Positions 27,762 to 37,219 of a DNA stretch of 60,672 nucleotides are shown here, one piece after another. Position 1 is the stretch's first letter. The number at the start of each line of letters is the position of its first letter. This DNA is from Sphingomonas bacterium. Its GTDB lineage: Bacteria; Pseudomonadota; Alphaproteobacteria; Sphingomonadales; Sphingomonadaceae. The notes beneath the pieces are model-generated. The model was not told where the DNA came from, did no database searches, and was given only the letters and a program-made list of their open reading frames with translations. A program made the translations under genes and the position numbers. The stretch covers positions 1-60,672 of the forward strand of contig NZ_JAQGLJ010000053.1 in the NCBI RefSeq assembly GCF_028292945.1, read 5' to 3'.

Positions 27762-28979
27762 ATGCGCGCCTCTTATCTTTTCACGTCCGAATCGGTGTCC
27801 GAGGGCCATCCCGACAAGGTCGCCGACCAGATCAGCGACGCGGTGGTGGATCTGTTCCTGTCCAAGGACCCGCAGGCGCGGGTCGCGTGCGAGACGCTGA
27901 CGACCACCAACAAGGTGGTCCTCGCCGGCGAGATCCGCGGCCATGGCGTCTACGAAGACGGCGAGTGGGCACCGGGTATTCTCGACGAGATCGAGGCAGC
28001 GGTGCGCGCGACGGTGAAGCGGATCGGGTACGAACAGGACGGCTTCCACTGGCGCACGTTTGACTTCTCGAACAACCTGCACGGTCAGTCCGCGGAAATC
28101 GCGATGGGCGTCGACGAAGCTGGCAACAAGGACGAAGGCGCCGGCGACCAGGGCATCATGTTCGGATACGCCACGGACGAGACCGCCGGACTGATGCCGG
28201 CGACGCTATACTACAGCCACAAGCTGCTCGAGCGGATGGCGACCGACCGCCATTCGGGCGCTGCCCCCTTCCTGGAGCCCGACGCCAAAAGCCAGGTGAC
28301 GCTGCGCTACGAGAATGAGATGCCGGTCGCGGCAACCGCGCTGGTCGTGTCGACGCAGCACAAGCGTGGCTATTGCGAGAAGGGCGAGCATGCCGACGCT
28401 GCGAAATATGCGGAGCTGCGCGCCTATGTGACGGGCGTTATGCACGACGTCCTGCCCGATGGCTTCATCACCGACGAGACCGCCATCTACATCAACCCGA
28501 CCGGCGCATTCGAGATCGGCGGGCCTGACGGCGACGCCGGGCTGACCGGCCGCAAGATCATCGTCGACACCTATGGCGGTGCCGCGCCCCATGGCGGCGG
28601 CGCGTTCAGCGGCAAGGACCCGACCAAGGTTGACCGCTCGGCCGCCTATGTCGCGCGCTACCTGGCCAAGAACGTCGTCGCGGCAGGCCTCGCGCGCCGC
28701 TGCACTATCCAGCTCAGCTACGCGATCGGCATTGCCGAGCCGTTGAGCGTCTATGTCGACACGCACGGCACCGGCACGGTCGACGAGGCGAAGCTGGAGG
28801 CGGTGTTGCCGCAGCTGGTCCGCCTGACGCCCAAGGGCATCCGCGAGCATCTGAAGCTCAACGCGCCGATCTATGCCAAGTCCGCCGCCTACGGCCATTT
28901 CGGTCGCGACGCGCAGGGCGACCATTTCACCTGGGAACGGACCGACTTGGTCGAAAAGCTGAAGGCGGCACTGGCGTAA
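27762..28979 (+). CDS. metK: S-adenosylmethionine synthetase
   Basis: Makes SAM from methionine and ATP. The 405-residue enzyme has [20 protein letters not shown] at the N-terminus, [12 protein letters not shown] near 125, and the glycine loop [20 protein letters not shown] near 280. ATG 27762 follows GGAATCCTC and gives the usual start [12 protein letters not shown]; the long upstream frame is the lnt shadow. I looked for a SAM riboswitch in the 38-bp leader and see none, only a short ATATAA/TTATAT repeat. Confidence 0.97.
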   Translation: MRASYLFTSESVSEGHPDKVADQISDAVVDLFLSKDPQARVACETLTTTNKVVLAGEIRGHGVYEDGEWAPGILDEIEAAVRATVKRIGYEQDGFHWRTFDFSNNLHGQSAEIAMGVDEAGNKDEGAGDQGIMFGYATDETAGLMPATLYYSHKLLERMATDRHSGAAPFLEPDAKSQVTLRYENEMPVAATALVVSTQHKRGYCEKGEHADAAKYAELRAYVTGVMHDVLPDGFITDETAIYINPTGAFEIGGPDGDAGLTGRKIIVDTYGGAAPHGGGAFSGKDPTKVDRSAAYVARYLAKNVVAAGLARRCTIQLSYAIGIAEPLSVYVDTHGTGTVDEAKLEAVLPQLVRLTPKGIREHLKLNAPIYAKSAAYGHFGRDAQGDHFTWERTDLVEKLKAALA

Positions 28980-28982
28980 TCC

Positions 28983-29014
28983 TGGTCGCCCGGACTCTCG
29001 TCCGGGATGACGGA
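28983..29014. repeat. Short palindrome after metK
   Basis: CCCGGAC (28989-28995) and GTCCGGG (29000-29006) form a perfect hairpin with a TCTC loop, continued by ATGACGG. It is a common short dispersed element and could terminate metK transcripts. Confidence 0.55.
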
Positions 29015-29041
29015 CGCGGGTCGCTCGGCTACCCCCTACCG

Positions 29042-29638
29042 ATGATCCGCCAGCTCTTCCCGACCCTCGTCTACGAAGACATGCTCGGCGACGAGTTGCT
29101 TCTCGCCGCGCTCGAGCACTCCGTTCGCACGCTTGCCACGGACGACACCGCCGGGCGGCGCTGGGCGCGCGAGCATGGCTATCGCGGCTATACGTCCTAC
29201 GCCTCGCTAAACGACCTGCCGGTTCGCGATCCCGCATTCGCCGACCTGAAACGCAACCTGGACCGGCATGTCGCGCGGTTCGCGCAGGCGTGCGTTTTTG
29301 ATCTCACCCGCAAGCTCAGGCTCGACTCGCTGTGGGTCAATGTGTTGCAGGGCGGCGGCGCCCACAGCGCGCATCTGCACCCGCACAGCGTGGTGTCGGG
29401 CACGCTGTACCTGGCGCTGCCGCCGGGTTCGCGCGGTTTGAAGCTGGAGGATCCCAGGCTCGCGATGCTGATGGCCGCCCCGCCCCGCCAAGTCGATGCG
29501 CCCGAGGCGATGCGGACGTTCGTCGAACTGACGCCCACGCCCGGCACGGTGCTGTTGTGGGAAAGCTGGCTGCGCCACGAGGTCCCCGCCGGCACCGGCA
29601 AGGGCGAACGGATCAGCATCAGCTTCAACTATCGCTGA
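29042..29638 (+). CDS. TIGR02466-family putative 2-oxoglutarate/Fe(II) oxygenase
   Basis: A 198-residue protein of the TIGR02466 family, beginning IRQLFPTLVYEDML. It has the jelly-roll features LWVNVLQGGGAHSAHLHPHS near residues 98-117, where the His residues are probable iron ligands, and a late RHEVPAGTGKGERISISFNY. The reaction is unknown for the family. It stands between metK and ychF. Confidence 0.75.
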   Translation: MIRQLFPTLVYEDMLGDELLLAALEHSVRTLATDDTAGRRWAREHGYRGYTSYASLNDLPVRDPAFADLKRNLDRHVARFAQACVFDLTRKLRLDSLWVNVLQGGGAHSAHLHPHSVVSGTLYLALPPGSRGLKLEDPRLAMLMAAPPRQVDAPEAMRTFVELTPTPGTVLLWESWLRHEVPAGTGKGERISISFNYR

Positions 29639-29693
29639 CAGGCCGGTCGCGCTCGGCTACAGCGCGGCGCTTTCAACTGAGACAGGTTCAATC

Positions 29694-30794
29694 ATGGGTT
29701 TTCGCTGCGGCATCGTCGGGCTGCCGAATGTCGGCAAATCGACGCTTTTCAATGCGCTCACGCAGACCGCTGCGGCGCAGGCGGCGAACTATCCGTTCTG
29801 CACGATCGAACCCAATGTCGGCAACGTCGCGGTTCCCGACGAGCGGCTTCAGAAGCTCGCGGCACTGGCGGGATCGGCGAAGATCATCGAGACGCAGCTG
29901 GGCTTCGTCGACATCGCCGGCCTGGTGCGTGGCGCGTCCAAGGGCGAGGGGCTCGGCAACCAGTTCCTCGCCACCATCCGCGAGGTCGACGCGATCGTCC
30001 ATGTGCTGCGCTGTTTCGAGGATGACGACGTCACGCACGTCGACGGCAAGGTCGATCCGCTCGCCGACGCCGAAACGGTCGAGACCGAGCTCATGCTCGC
30101 CGACTTGGAGAGCCTGGAGAAGCGTGTCCCCAACCTCCAGAAGAAAGCCGCGCAGGGCGACAAGGATGCCAAGTCGGCGGCGGTGGTGCTCGGCCGCGCG
30201 CTGGACCTGCTGCGCGAAGGCAAGCCGGCGCGGCTGACGGTCGCCAGCGACCCGGAGGAGACGCGGCATCTGGCCCAGGCGCAGCTGCTGACGGGCAAGC
30301 CGGTGCTGTATGTCTGCAACGTCGACGAGGCGAACGCAGCCGACGGCAACGATCTCTCCGCGCGCGTCTTCGCCAAGGCGGCGGCCGAGGGTGCGCAGGC
30401 GGTGGTGGTATCGGCGGCGATCGAGGCGGAGATCGCGACCATGCCTGCTGACGAACGGGCTGAATTCCTCGCCGAGCTGGGACTGACCGAGACCGGCCTC
30501 GCGCGCGTCATCCGCGCCGGTTATGAACTGTTGCACCTCCAGACCTTCTTCACGGTCGGGCCAAAGGAGGCGCGTGCGTGGACCGTCGACGTCGGGGCCA
30601 AGGCCCCACAGGCGGCGGGTGCGATCCATTCCGACTTCGAGCGCGGCTTTATCCGCGCGGAAACCACTGCATTCGCGGATTTCGTGGCGCTTGGCGGCGA
30701 GGCGGGCGCGCGCGAAGCGGGCAAGCTGCGCTCCGAAGGCAAGGAATATGTGGTGCAGGACGGCGACGTGATGCTGTTCCGCTTCAACGTCTGA
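29694..30794 (+). CDS. ychF: Redox-regulated ATPase / ribosome-associated GTPase-fold protein YchF
   Basis: A 366-residue OBG-family P-loop protein that prefers ATP. G1 is GLPNVGKSTLFNAL at residues about 8-21, switch II is DIAGLVRGASKGEGLGNQFL, and the TGS domain is at the C-terminus (LQTFFTVGPKEARAWTV, FERGFIRAETTAF). It is linked to oxidative stress responses and ribosome binding. AGACAGGTTC precedes the ATG. Confidence 0.96.
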   Translation: MGFRCGIVGLPNVGKSTLFNALTQTAAAQAANYPFCTIEPNVGNVAVPDERLQKLAALAGSAKIIETQLGFVDIAGLVRGASKGEGLGNQFLATIREVDAIVHVLRCFEDDDVTHVDGKVDPLADAETVETELMLADLESLEKRVPNLQKKAAQGDKDAKSAAVVLGRALDLLREGKPARLTVASDPEETRHLAQAQLLTGKPVLYVCNVDEANAADGNDLSARVFAKAAAEGAQAVVVSAAIEAEIATMPADERAEFLAELGLTETGLARVIRAGYELLHLQTFFTVGPKEARAWTVDVGAKAPQAAGAIHSDFERGFIRAETTAFADFVALGGEAGAREAGKLRSEGKEYVVQDGDVMLFRFNV

Positions 30795-30806
30795 GCGCAG
30801 CGCAGG

Positions 30807-32558
30807 TCAGCCGCCTGACGGGACGTCGACGCGGGTGATCCGGTCGGCGGTGGGCGGTGTCAGCGTGCCCGCCGCGCGGACAAACGCTTCGAAGGCGTCG
30901 ATGTCCTCCGCTCCACCGGGCAGGTCCGTACCATTCGTGAACCCGGTGAAATTGTCGCCGCCCGCCGCGAGAAAGTTGCTGACCCCGACGCGGTAGGTCC
31001 GCGCCTCGTCGACGGGTGCTCCGTTCAGTCGCATATCCATGATGCGCGCGCCGGCCGGTCGCCGCAGGTCGTACCGATAGGTAAGCCCTTTCGAAACCAT
31101 CATCATGTTGGGCTGCTCAACGGTGTTGGATGCGCTATCGAACTGCTGCTCCAGCACGTGGCGGATCTGCGCCCCGGTCATGCCCTTCACCTGCAGCGTG
31201 TTGCCGAACGGCATGACGGCATAAAGCTGGCCATAGGTGACGCTGCCGTCCGCCGTCGGGTTCAGGTCCGCGCGCAGGCCCTCGCTGTTCATGAAGGCGA
31301 TGTCCGTGCCCGTCGCCTGCCGCTGCACGTCGGCGATCAGATTGCCCAGCACCGATTCGCCCGATGGCGTTCGCTGCCGGGTCGCGGGCGCGGACATCCG
31401 GCCGACGACCCGGGCCGCCACGGGCGTCGCCGCGGCGACATAGCGATTTACCAGCGCCGCCACGCGCGGCTCGGCCGCATAGACCGGGAACTCGGACCGT
31501 AGCGGCACCGGGCCGCTTGCGCTGGTATAGGCGGCGCCCTGCACGATTAGGTTGTCCGCACGCTTTCCCGTGACCCGCCGGCGCGCGGGATCGACGAGCA
31601 GCTCGATGTCGGTCAGCATCGTGCCGTTGCGCCCGGCGCTGGTGACCAGCATTGGGCGGGTCGGATCGATCGTCGCGTAGTCGCAGACGTAAGCGCGATG
31701 GGTATGGCCAGACACGACGAGGTCGACCGCCGGGTCGAGCTTGGCCAATATGGGCAACAGATCGCCCGAGACGCCGCCGCAGCTTTTGTCGTTGTAGCCG
31801 ACCTTCGTATACAGGCCCTGGTGGATCAGCACGACGATCGCCGCCGCACCGTCGGCGCGTAAGGACGGCACGAGCGCGTTGATGGTGTCCGCCTCGTCCT
31901 GAAACGTCAGCGACGCAACGTTGGTGGGCACCACCAGACTGGGCGTGGTGCGCAGGGTCAGGCCGATGAACCCGACGCGGACCGCGCGCGCCCCCGCACC
32001 GAGAGTTCGGATCGCGGTGGCGGGGAATAGCGTGCCACCATCGCGGGTGCGGACGTTGGCAGCGAGATAGTTGAACGACGCGCCGGGGAAGGTCGGATCG
32101 ACCCGGCACGGTTTGCGCCCGGTATGCTGGACGCACCCTCCCCCCTGCAGCCGCTTGAGCTCGTCGGGGCCGCGATCGAATTCGTGATTGCCGACCGCGT
32201 TCAGGTCGAGCCCGATCAGGTTCATCGCCAGGATCGTGGGTTCATCGAGGAATTGCGACGAGACGAACGGGGAAGCGCTGGTCAGGTCGCCGGCAGCGAC
32301 CACGAGGCTGTTGGAGTTCTGTGCTTTCAGTCGTGCGACAGCGGTCGCCAAATGCGCGGCGCCGCCCGCCGGCACGTTCACGGTGGTCCCGCCCGCGTTC
32401 GTCACGGGAACGCTGTTGCCGGGCGGCTCCAGGGCGCCGTGAAAATCGTTGAGCGCGATGATCTTGACCGCGACGGGGCCGGTCGCCCGTCGCTCGGCAA
32501 GCGGCGTGGCACAGGCGCTCAGGGCGGCAAACGAGAGCAGAAGAGGCAGATGGCGCAT
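30807..32558 (-). CDS. Bifunctional metallophosphatase/5'-nucleotidase, lipoprotein
   Basis: A 583-residue UshA-like enzyme that would hydrolyse extracytoplasmic nucleotides. The lipobox LSAC in MRHLPLLLSFAALSACATP predicts a lipid anchor. The metallophosphoesterase domain has IIALNDFHGALEP, GNHEFDRG and VSGHTHRAY. The 5'-nucleotidase C-domain follows (GNLIADVQRQATGTDIAFMN and FGNTLQVKGMTGAQI). ATG 32558 is chosen for the signal peptide; the upstream open frame overlaps maoC and is not coding. Confidence 0.93.
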   Translation of the reverse strand: MRHLPLLLSFAALSACATPLAERRATGPVAVKIIALNDFHGALEPPGNSVPVTNAGGTTVNVPAGGAAHLATAVARLKAQNSNSLVVAAGDLTSASPFVSSQFLDEPTILAMNLIGLDLNAVGNHEFDRGPDELKRLQGGGCVQHTGRKPCRVDPTFPGASFNYLAANVRTRDGGTLFPATAIRTLGAGARAVRVGFIGLTLRTTPSLVVPTNVASLTFQDEADTINALVPSLRADGAAAIVVLIHQGLYTKVGYNDKSCGGVSGDLLPILAKLDPAVDLVVSGHTHRAYVCDYATIDPTRPMLVTSAGRNGTMLTDIELLVDPARRRVTGKRADNLIVQGAAYTSASGPVPLRSEFPVYAAEPRVAALVNRYVAAATPVAARVVGRMSAPATRQRTPSGESVLGNLIADVQRQATGTDIAFMNSEGLRADLNPTADGSVTYGQLYAVMPFGNTLQVKGMTGAQIRHVLEQQFDSASNTVEQPNMMMVSKGLTYRYDLRRPAGARIMDMRLNGAPVDEARTYRVGVSNFLAAGGDNFTGFTNGTDLPGGAEDIDAFEAFVRAAGTLTPPTADRITRVDVPSGG

Positions 32559-32642
32559 CGTGGCTCCGGGCGTCTGGCGTGCGACCCGGTCTTGGCATGG
32601 GCGCGAAGGGCTGTCACGAAGCCATGCAGGCGGAGATCGGCG

Positions 32643-33095
32643 ATGCAGTATTTTGAAGACCTGGAGATTGGTCGCCGGGCGAAGTTCGGCAGCTATCATG
32701 TCACCCGCGAGGAGGTGATTGCATTTGCGGAGAAGTACGATCCGCAGCCGTTTCACCTGTCCGACGAGGCTGCCGCGAAGACGCATTTCGGTCGGCTGTC
32801 GGCCAGCGGCTGGCACACCTGCGCAATGACAATGGCGATGCTGGTAGAAAATCTGAAGGCCAACGCCCAGGCAGGTCTCGGCTCGCCGGGGATCGACGAG
32901 CTGCGCTGGCTGAAGCCGGTCTATCCGGGCGATACGCTGCGCTGCGAAACCGAGCTGATCGAGAAGCGGGTATCGGCAAAGCGGCCAGAGATGGGCATCT
33001 TCAAATCTCGGCTGACCGTGTTCAACCAGGACGATGTCGCGGTCGCATCGATGGTCTCCAACGGGCTGATCCAGACCCGCCCTGCCGCGACATAG
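32643..33095 (+). CDS. MaoC-family dehydratase (hot-dog fold)
   Basis: A 150-residue single hot-dog protein. It includes YFEDLEIGRRAKFGSYHVT, the hydratase region FAEKYDPQPFHLSDEAAAKT with catalytic Asp and His, and GRLSASGWHTCAMTMAMLV. It would hydrate enoyl-CoA or a related thioester. GGAGATCGGCG precedes ATG 32643. It is divergent from the 5'-nucleotidase gene, and the 84-bp gap presumably holds both promoters. Confidence 0.88.
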   Translation: MQYFEDLEIGRRAKFGSYHVTREEVIAFAEKYDPQPFHLSDEAAAKTHFGRLSASGWHTCAMTMAMLVENLKANAQAGLGSPGIDELRWLKPVYPGDTLRCETELIEKRVSAKRPEMGIFKSRLTVFNQDDVAVASMVSNGLIQTRPAAT

Positions 33096-33099
33096 CCAT

Positions 33100-33125
33100 G
33101 TCCCCCGACCGCAGGCCGGGGGGAC
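33100..33125. terminator. Hairpin between convergent genes
   Basis: GTCCCCC (33100-33106) and GGGGGAC (33119-33125) form a 7-bp stem between the maoC stop and the stop of the convergent lipoprotein gene. There is no clear T-run on either side. Confidence 0.45.
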
Positions 33126-33134
33126 CGGGTAAGC

Positions 33135-33701
33135 TCAGTTGCGGATGTCGCGACGGTTTTCGCGGCGCAGCGCGCGACGGTCCTGCCGCTGCCCGGTACG
33201 ATAATTCTGCCGGTCTTCGCGCCGTTCGGTCCGGAACTGCTCACGGGTCACCGTGCCATTCTGGAGTGCCTGACGGTCCTGACGGCGGTCCTGGACATAT
33301 TCGCGCCGGTCCTGACGCTGGTCGCGACTGAAAGCCTGCCAGTTATCCTGCACCTCGCGGCGGTCTTCGCGATACTCGGCGCGACCGCCACGCCCCTGAT
33401 ACTGGTTGCGGTACTGCTGACGACCCTGCCAGTAGCGCTGCTGATCGTCGTTCCAGCGATACGGCCGGCGATACTGGTCGTAGACGTAATAGCCGGTGCC
33501 CGGATAGTAATAGTCGCCGTACCATCCATAGTAGCTGCTGCTGGTCGGATAGCCGGGGTAGCCATAGTCGCCATAGCCGCCGTAGCCGCCGTAATTGCTG
33601 TAACCGACGTTGACGCCGCTATAGCCATAACCGTCGGTGCACGCCGTCGTCGTTAGCCCGAGGCCGATCGCCAGGCCTGCCGTCCCCAATATCTTGAACA
33701 T
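33135..33701 (-). CDS. Hypothetical lipoprotein with Tyr/Gly-rich and Arg/Asp/Gln-rich regions
   Basis: A 188-residue protein of unknown function. A signal peptide with lipobox TTAC (MFKILGTAGLAIGLGLTTTAC) is followed by a Tyr/Gly-rich stretch (YGGYGGYGDYGYPGYP, residues about 37-80). The C-terminal half is dominated by repeated Arg/Asp/Gln (DRRQDRQAL, REDRQNYRTGQRQDRRALRR), which is highly charged and probably helical. Similar low-complexity exported proteins occur in sphingomonads. ATG 33701 is supported by GGGAGAACC just upstream. It lies beside the degraded apt gene. Confidence 0.75.
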   Translation of the reverse strand: MFKILGTAGLAIGLGLTTTACTDGYGYSGVNVGYSNYGGYGGYGDYGYPGYPTSSSYYGWYGDYYYPGTGYYVYDQYRRPYRWNDDQQRYWQGRQQYRNQYQGRGGRAEYREDRREVQDNWQAFSRDQRQDRREYVQDRRQDRQALQNGTVTREQFRTERREDRQNYRTGQRQDRRALRRENRRDIRN

Positions 33702-33781
33702 GAAGGTTCTCCCACACTGGAGCCGCGGCAGGGTAAGCGCCGCAATAACCATGAAACGACGGCCATGCCGACGCGGTTCCG

Positions 33782-34240
33782 TCAGTGGCCGGGGAAGTCC
33801 ATCGGCGCGGTGACCTGGACGCCCTAGCCGCACAATGGTGCCCGCACGGGCGAGGTCGGGCAGGTAGAACAGGAACAGCGCCTGGGCGACGGGTGCGCCC
33901 CCCTTTTGCATCAGCCGGACAGCGGCGCGTGCGGTGCCGCCGGTGGCGATCAGGCCGTCGACCAGCAGCACGCGCGCGCCGGGCGCGCACGCGACCGCAT
34001 GCACAGCGATGCGGTCGCGCCGATATTCGGTGCATAATCCTGGGCGATGGTGGTGCCGGACAGTCTGCCGTCCTTGCAGATCAACAGCACGCCTGCGTCC
34101 AGCGGGATCGCCATCGCGGCGCCGAACAGGAAACCCCGCGGCTCGACTCTCGCGATCAGGGCCATCGGTCTCCGCGACGAGGCGGTCGACCCGCGCCTTC
34201 AGTCCGGCCGCACCGATCAGCAGCGTGGTGAGGTCGCGAC
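33782..34240 (-). pseudogene. apt: Adenine phosphoribosyltransferase pseudogene (at least three frameshifts)
   Basis: Fragments of Apt follow one another in different frames. RDLTTLLIGAAGLKARVDRL is followed by PRGFLFGAAMAIPLDAG and then by TEYRRDRIAVHAVACAPGAR with the PRPP motif VLLVDGLIATGGTARAA. The last fragment is VTAPMDFPGH, ending at a TGA at 33784-33782. Frame changes occur near 34166-34180, 34031-34035 (one base missing in GATTATGCACC) and 33824-33830. The N-terminus is lost, with an in-frame TAG before RDL, and the PRPP-loop region has drifted. apt commonly follows petC in sphingomonads, so this is the native locus. Confidence 0.88.
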
Positions 34241-34307
34241 ACTGCGCCGACTACGCTGCCCGCCGTGGCGACTCCTCGGCTTGCTTATGCAACCCGAGGG
34301 CGCCCGC

Positions 34308-35171
34308 TCAATGCTTCAGGTCGCGCCACACATTCTTGTACGCGCCCCATGCCAGGAAGCAGAAGATCAGGATGAAGGCGAGCGCGCCCAGACCGGCCGC
34401 GTGGCGCGATTCCAGGTTCGGCTCCGCGGTCCAGGTGAGGAATGCCGCCACGTCCTTTGACATCTGATCGACCGTCGGCGCGGTGCCGTCCTCGTACGTC
34501 ACCTGGCCGTTGGCCGTGAACGGCGGGGGCATGGCAATGTTCAGGTTGGGGAAGTACGGGTTGAAGTGGAGCCCCTGTGGCGTCTTCACGTCAGGGAACT
34601 TCTTCAACAACTCCTCGCCATCGTGGTTCTTGTAACCCTCCTGCTTCCGATAGCCGGTCAGCAGCGAGTAGATGTAGTTGCCCCCATCGTGCCGTGCCTT
34701 GACCAGCAGCGAGGCATCGGGCGGCAGCGCATTGTTGTTGGCGGCCCGCGCGGCGATTTCGTTGAGATAGGGCGACGGCACGCGGTCGGAGGGCACGTTC
34801 TTGCGCGTCATCGACTCACCGGTGTCCGGGTTCGACGTCGGTTGCTCGATCGGCCAGCCGGCGGCGAGCGTCTTCACCTGTGCCTCGTTGTAGCCGAGGT
34901 CGGCGAAGTCGCGAAACGCCACGTACTTCAGCGAATGGCAGGCGGCGCAGACCTCCTGGAAGACCTTGAGCCCACGCTGCAGCTGCTGGCGATCCCAGCG
35001 GCCGAACATGCCGTCCGACGCGAGGTTCGCCGCGCGCGGGTGCTCATAGAACGCGTGCTCCGCGGTCTCGACGGTGGGGGCTTGCACCGCGTCTTTCGCG
35101 GTGAAGAACAGCGACAGCGCGAGGACGAAGATGAACCCCGCGCCGATCAGGATGGAGATGAGACGAGCCAT
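34308..35171 (-). CDS. petC: Cytochrome c1 of the bc1 complex
   Basis: A 287-residue cytochrome c1 subunit of ubiquinol-cytochrome c reductase. An N-terminal hydrophobic leader (residues 5-25) precedes the heme motif CAACH at 75-79. The Met-ligand region is NIAMPPPFTANGQVTYEDG. A C-terminal membrane anchor (LGALAFILIFCFLAWGAYK) is followed by the basic tail NVWRDLKH. It is the last intact gene of the petABC operon, 26 bp after petB, and is followed by the apt pseudogene. Confidence 0.97.
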   Translation of the reverse strand: MARLISILIGAGFIFVLALSLFFTAKDAVQAPTVETAEHAFYEHPRAANLASDGMFGRWDRQQLQRGLKVFQEVCAACHSLKYVAFRDFADLGYNEAQVKTLAAGWPIEQPTSNPDTGESMTRKNVPSDRVPSPYLNEIAARAANNNALPPDASLLVKARHDGGNYIYSLLTGYRKQEGYKNHDGEELLKKFPDVKTPQGLHFNPYFPNLNIAMPPPFTANGQVTYEDGTAPTVDQMSKDVAAFLTWTAEPNLESRHAAGLGALAFILIFCFLAWGAYKNVWRDLKH

Positions 35172-35197
35172 TGTTTTTCCTTATCCGTCCTGCTCGT

Positions 35198-36484
35198 TCA
35201 GCTCGCCATCGCGGTTTTAGCGGGCGACGTTCCGCCATGCTTCTGCAGCACCGCTTCGGTAATCGAATTGGGCAGTGGCCGAGGTCGCTCCGCCATCGAT
35301 ACCAGCGGGAGAATGACCAGGAAGTGCGCGAAATAGTACATCGTCGCGATCTGCCCCAGCATCACGTTGCGCGGGCTCGCTTCCGCGCCGCCGACATAGC
35401 CGAGCAGGAGGATGTCGAACAGCAGGACGATCAGGAACCAGCGATAGGTCGGCCGAAAATTGGCCGAGCGCACCGGCGACTTGTCGATCCAGGGCAGGAA
35501 GAACAGCAGCAGGATCGACGCGAACATCGCGATCACGCCCCACAGCTTCGCGTCGAGAATGAAGTTCGTCGTGAAGCTCTTCAGGATCGCGTAGAAGGGC
35601 AGGAAATACCATTCGGGCACGATGTGCGCCGGCGTCGAGAGCGGGTTGGCCTCGATGTAATTGTCCGGATGACCCAGCAGGTTGGGCTGGAAGAAGATGA
35701 ACCCGGCGAAGATCAGGAAGAACACGCCGACGCCAACCGCGTCCTTGGCCGTATAATAGGGATGGAACGGCACCGTGTCCTTTTCCGACTTGACCTCCAC
35801 GCCGGTCGGGTTGCTCGAACCGGGAATATGCAGCGCCCAGATGTGCAGGATGATGACGCCCGCCGTCACGAACGGCAGCAGATAGTGCAACGAGAAGAAA
35901 CGATTGAGCGCCGCGTTGTCCGGCGCGTAGCCGCCCAGCAGCCACACGCGGATGCTCTCGCCGACCAGCGGAATGGCCGAGAAGAAGCCGGTGATCACCT
36001 GCGCGCCCCAGAAGCTCATCTGCCCCCAGGGCAGCACATAGCCCATGAACGCGGTCGCCATGATCAGCAGGAAGATGACCACGCCCAGCAACCAAACCAT
36101 CTCGCGCGGAGCCTTGTACGACCCGTAATACAGCCCGCGCGCGATGTGGATGTACACCACCGCCAGGAACATCGACGCGCCGTTGGCGTGGGCATAGCGC
36201 AGGAACCAGCCAGCGTTGACGTCGCGCATGATGCTCTCGGTCGACGCGAACGCAACGCCGGCATTGGCGGCGTAGTGCATTCCCAGCGTAACGCCCGTGA
36301 CGATCTGAATGACCAGCGCCGCACCCGCGAGCACGCCGAAGTTCCAGAAATAATTGAGGTTGCGCGGCACGGGGTAGCCCGCGCCGATCGCGTTATACAT
36401 GAGCCGCGGCAACGGCAGTTTCTCATCCAGCCACCGCATAAGCGGCACCTTTGGCTCGTAATGCTTGGCCCAGGGAAAGCTCAT
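35198..36484 (-). CDS. petB: Cytochrome b of the bc1 complex
   Basis: A 428-residue integral membrane subunit carrying hemes bL and bH. Typical features are [53 protein letters not shown], and the Qo-site [13 protein letters not shown] near residue 285. Eight membrane helices are expected. It lies between petA and petC, 7 bp after petA. Confidence 0.97.
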   Translation of the reverse strand: MSFPWAKHYEPKVPLMRWLDEKLPLPRLMYNAIGAGYPVPRNLNYFWNFGVLAGAALVIQIVTGVTLGMHYAANAGVAFASTESIMRDVNAGWFLRYAHANGASMFLAVVYIHIARGLYYGSYKAPREMVWLLGVVIFLLIMATAFMGYVLPWGQMSFWGAQVITGFFSAIPLVGESIRVWLLGGYAPDNAALNRFFSLHYLLPFVTAGVIILHIWALHIPGSSNPTGVEVKSEKDTVPFHPYYTAKDAVGVGVFFLIFAGFIFFQPNLLGHPDNYIEANPLSTPAHIVPEWYFLPFYAILKSFTTNFILDAKLWGVIAMFASILLLFFLPWIDKSPVRSANFRPTYRWFLIVLLFDILLLGYVGGAEASPRNVMLGQIATMYYFAHFLVILPLVSMAERPRPLPNSITEAVLQKHGGTSPAKTAMAS

Positions 36485-36491
36485 ATCTGCC

Positions 36492-37076
36492 TCAGCCGAC
36501 CGTCACGGTCGTATCGGAGTTGAAGACGTAGTCGGGCACCGTCAGGTTGGTCGGCGCAGGGCCGGAACGGATACGGCCGGCGGTATCGTAAGCCGAACCG
36601 TGACAGGGGCAGAAATAACCGCCGAACGGCCCCTTGTTCTCGCCCTCTCCGGCGCCGAGCGGCACGCAGCCCAGATGCGTGCACACACCCAGCGTGATCA
36701 GCCAGTTCTTCTTGTCGGGCTTCGTCCGGTCGGCCAGCGTCTGCGCATCGCGCAGATCCCCGACCGGCACCTTGTCGGCCTCCGCGATCTCGGCGGGCGT
36801 CAGGTTGCGCACGAACAAGGGCTGCTTGCGGAAGCTAGTCTTGATCGCCTGGCCGGGCTCGATCTTGGACAGGTCGATCTCGGTGGTCGATTGCGCCAGC
36901 ACGTCCGCCGACGGGTTCATCTGATTGACCAGCGGCAGGATGATGGCGACCACCCCTGTCCCGGCGAACGCGACGGTGGCGATGTTGAGAAAATCGCGCC
37001 GGCGCGGATCGCCGACCGGCTCGTCCAGCAGCGCCGGGTCTTCGCCAGGAGGAAGCTGATCGGAAACGGTCGCCAT
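36492..37076 (-). CDS. petA: Rieske iron-sulfur subunit of the bc1 complex
   Basis: A 194-residue Rieske protein. It has a twin-arginine-like N-terminal signal/anchor ([20 protein letters not shown]) and the [2Fe-2S] boxes CTHLGC near 132 and [10 protein letters not shown] near 151, with a [11 protein letters not shown] insertion between them. It is the first gene of petABC. The 143-bp gap to the divergent trmL holds the operon promoter. Confidence 0.97.
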   Translation of the reverse strand: MATVSDQLPPGEDPALLDEPVGDPRRRDFLNIATVAFAGTGVVAIILPLVNQMNPSADVLAQSTTEIDLSKIEPGQAIKTSFRKQPLFVRNLTPAEIAEADKVPVGDLRDAQTLADRTKPDKKNWLITLGVCTHLGCVPLGAGEGENKGPFGGYFCPCHGSAYDTAGRIRSGPAPTNLTVPDYVFNSDTTVTVG

Positions 37077-37150
37077 TCAATCGAGCCCTATGATTGCGAA
37101 CACGGGCGAACGCCCGATTGGTCCCGCGCGAGGGGCGGGGTGACTGGTTC

Positions 37151-37180
37151 CAAATAGACACCGCCCCGCGCCTTTGCCAA
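37151..37180 (-). promoter_or_regulatory. Candidate petABC promoter
   Basis: On the minus strand TTGGCA (37180-37175) and TCTATT (37158-37153) are 16 bp apart, about 75 bp before the petA ATG. The fit is moderate and made by eye. Confidence 0.35.
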
Positions 37181-37219
37181 CACCTTTTGGCTGACGGTCA
37201 CGTGGGGTTAACAGTATCA

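Noticed and set aside
34001..34060. Programmed frameshift explaining the apt frame changes
   Set aside because: There is more than one change, there is no slippery heptamer, and the conserved loop itself is degraded.
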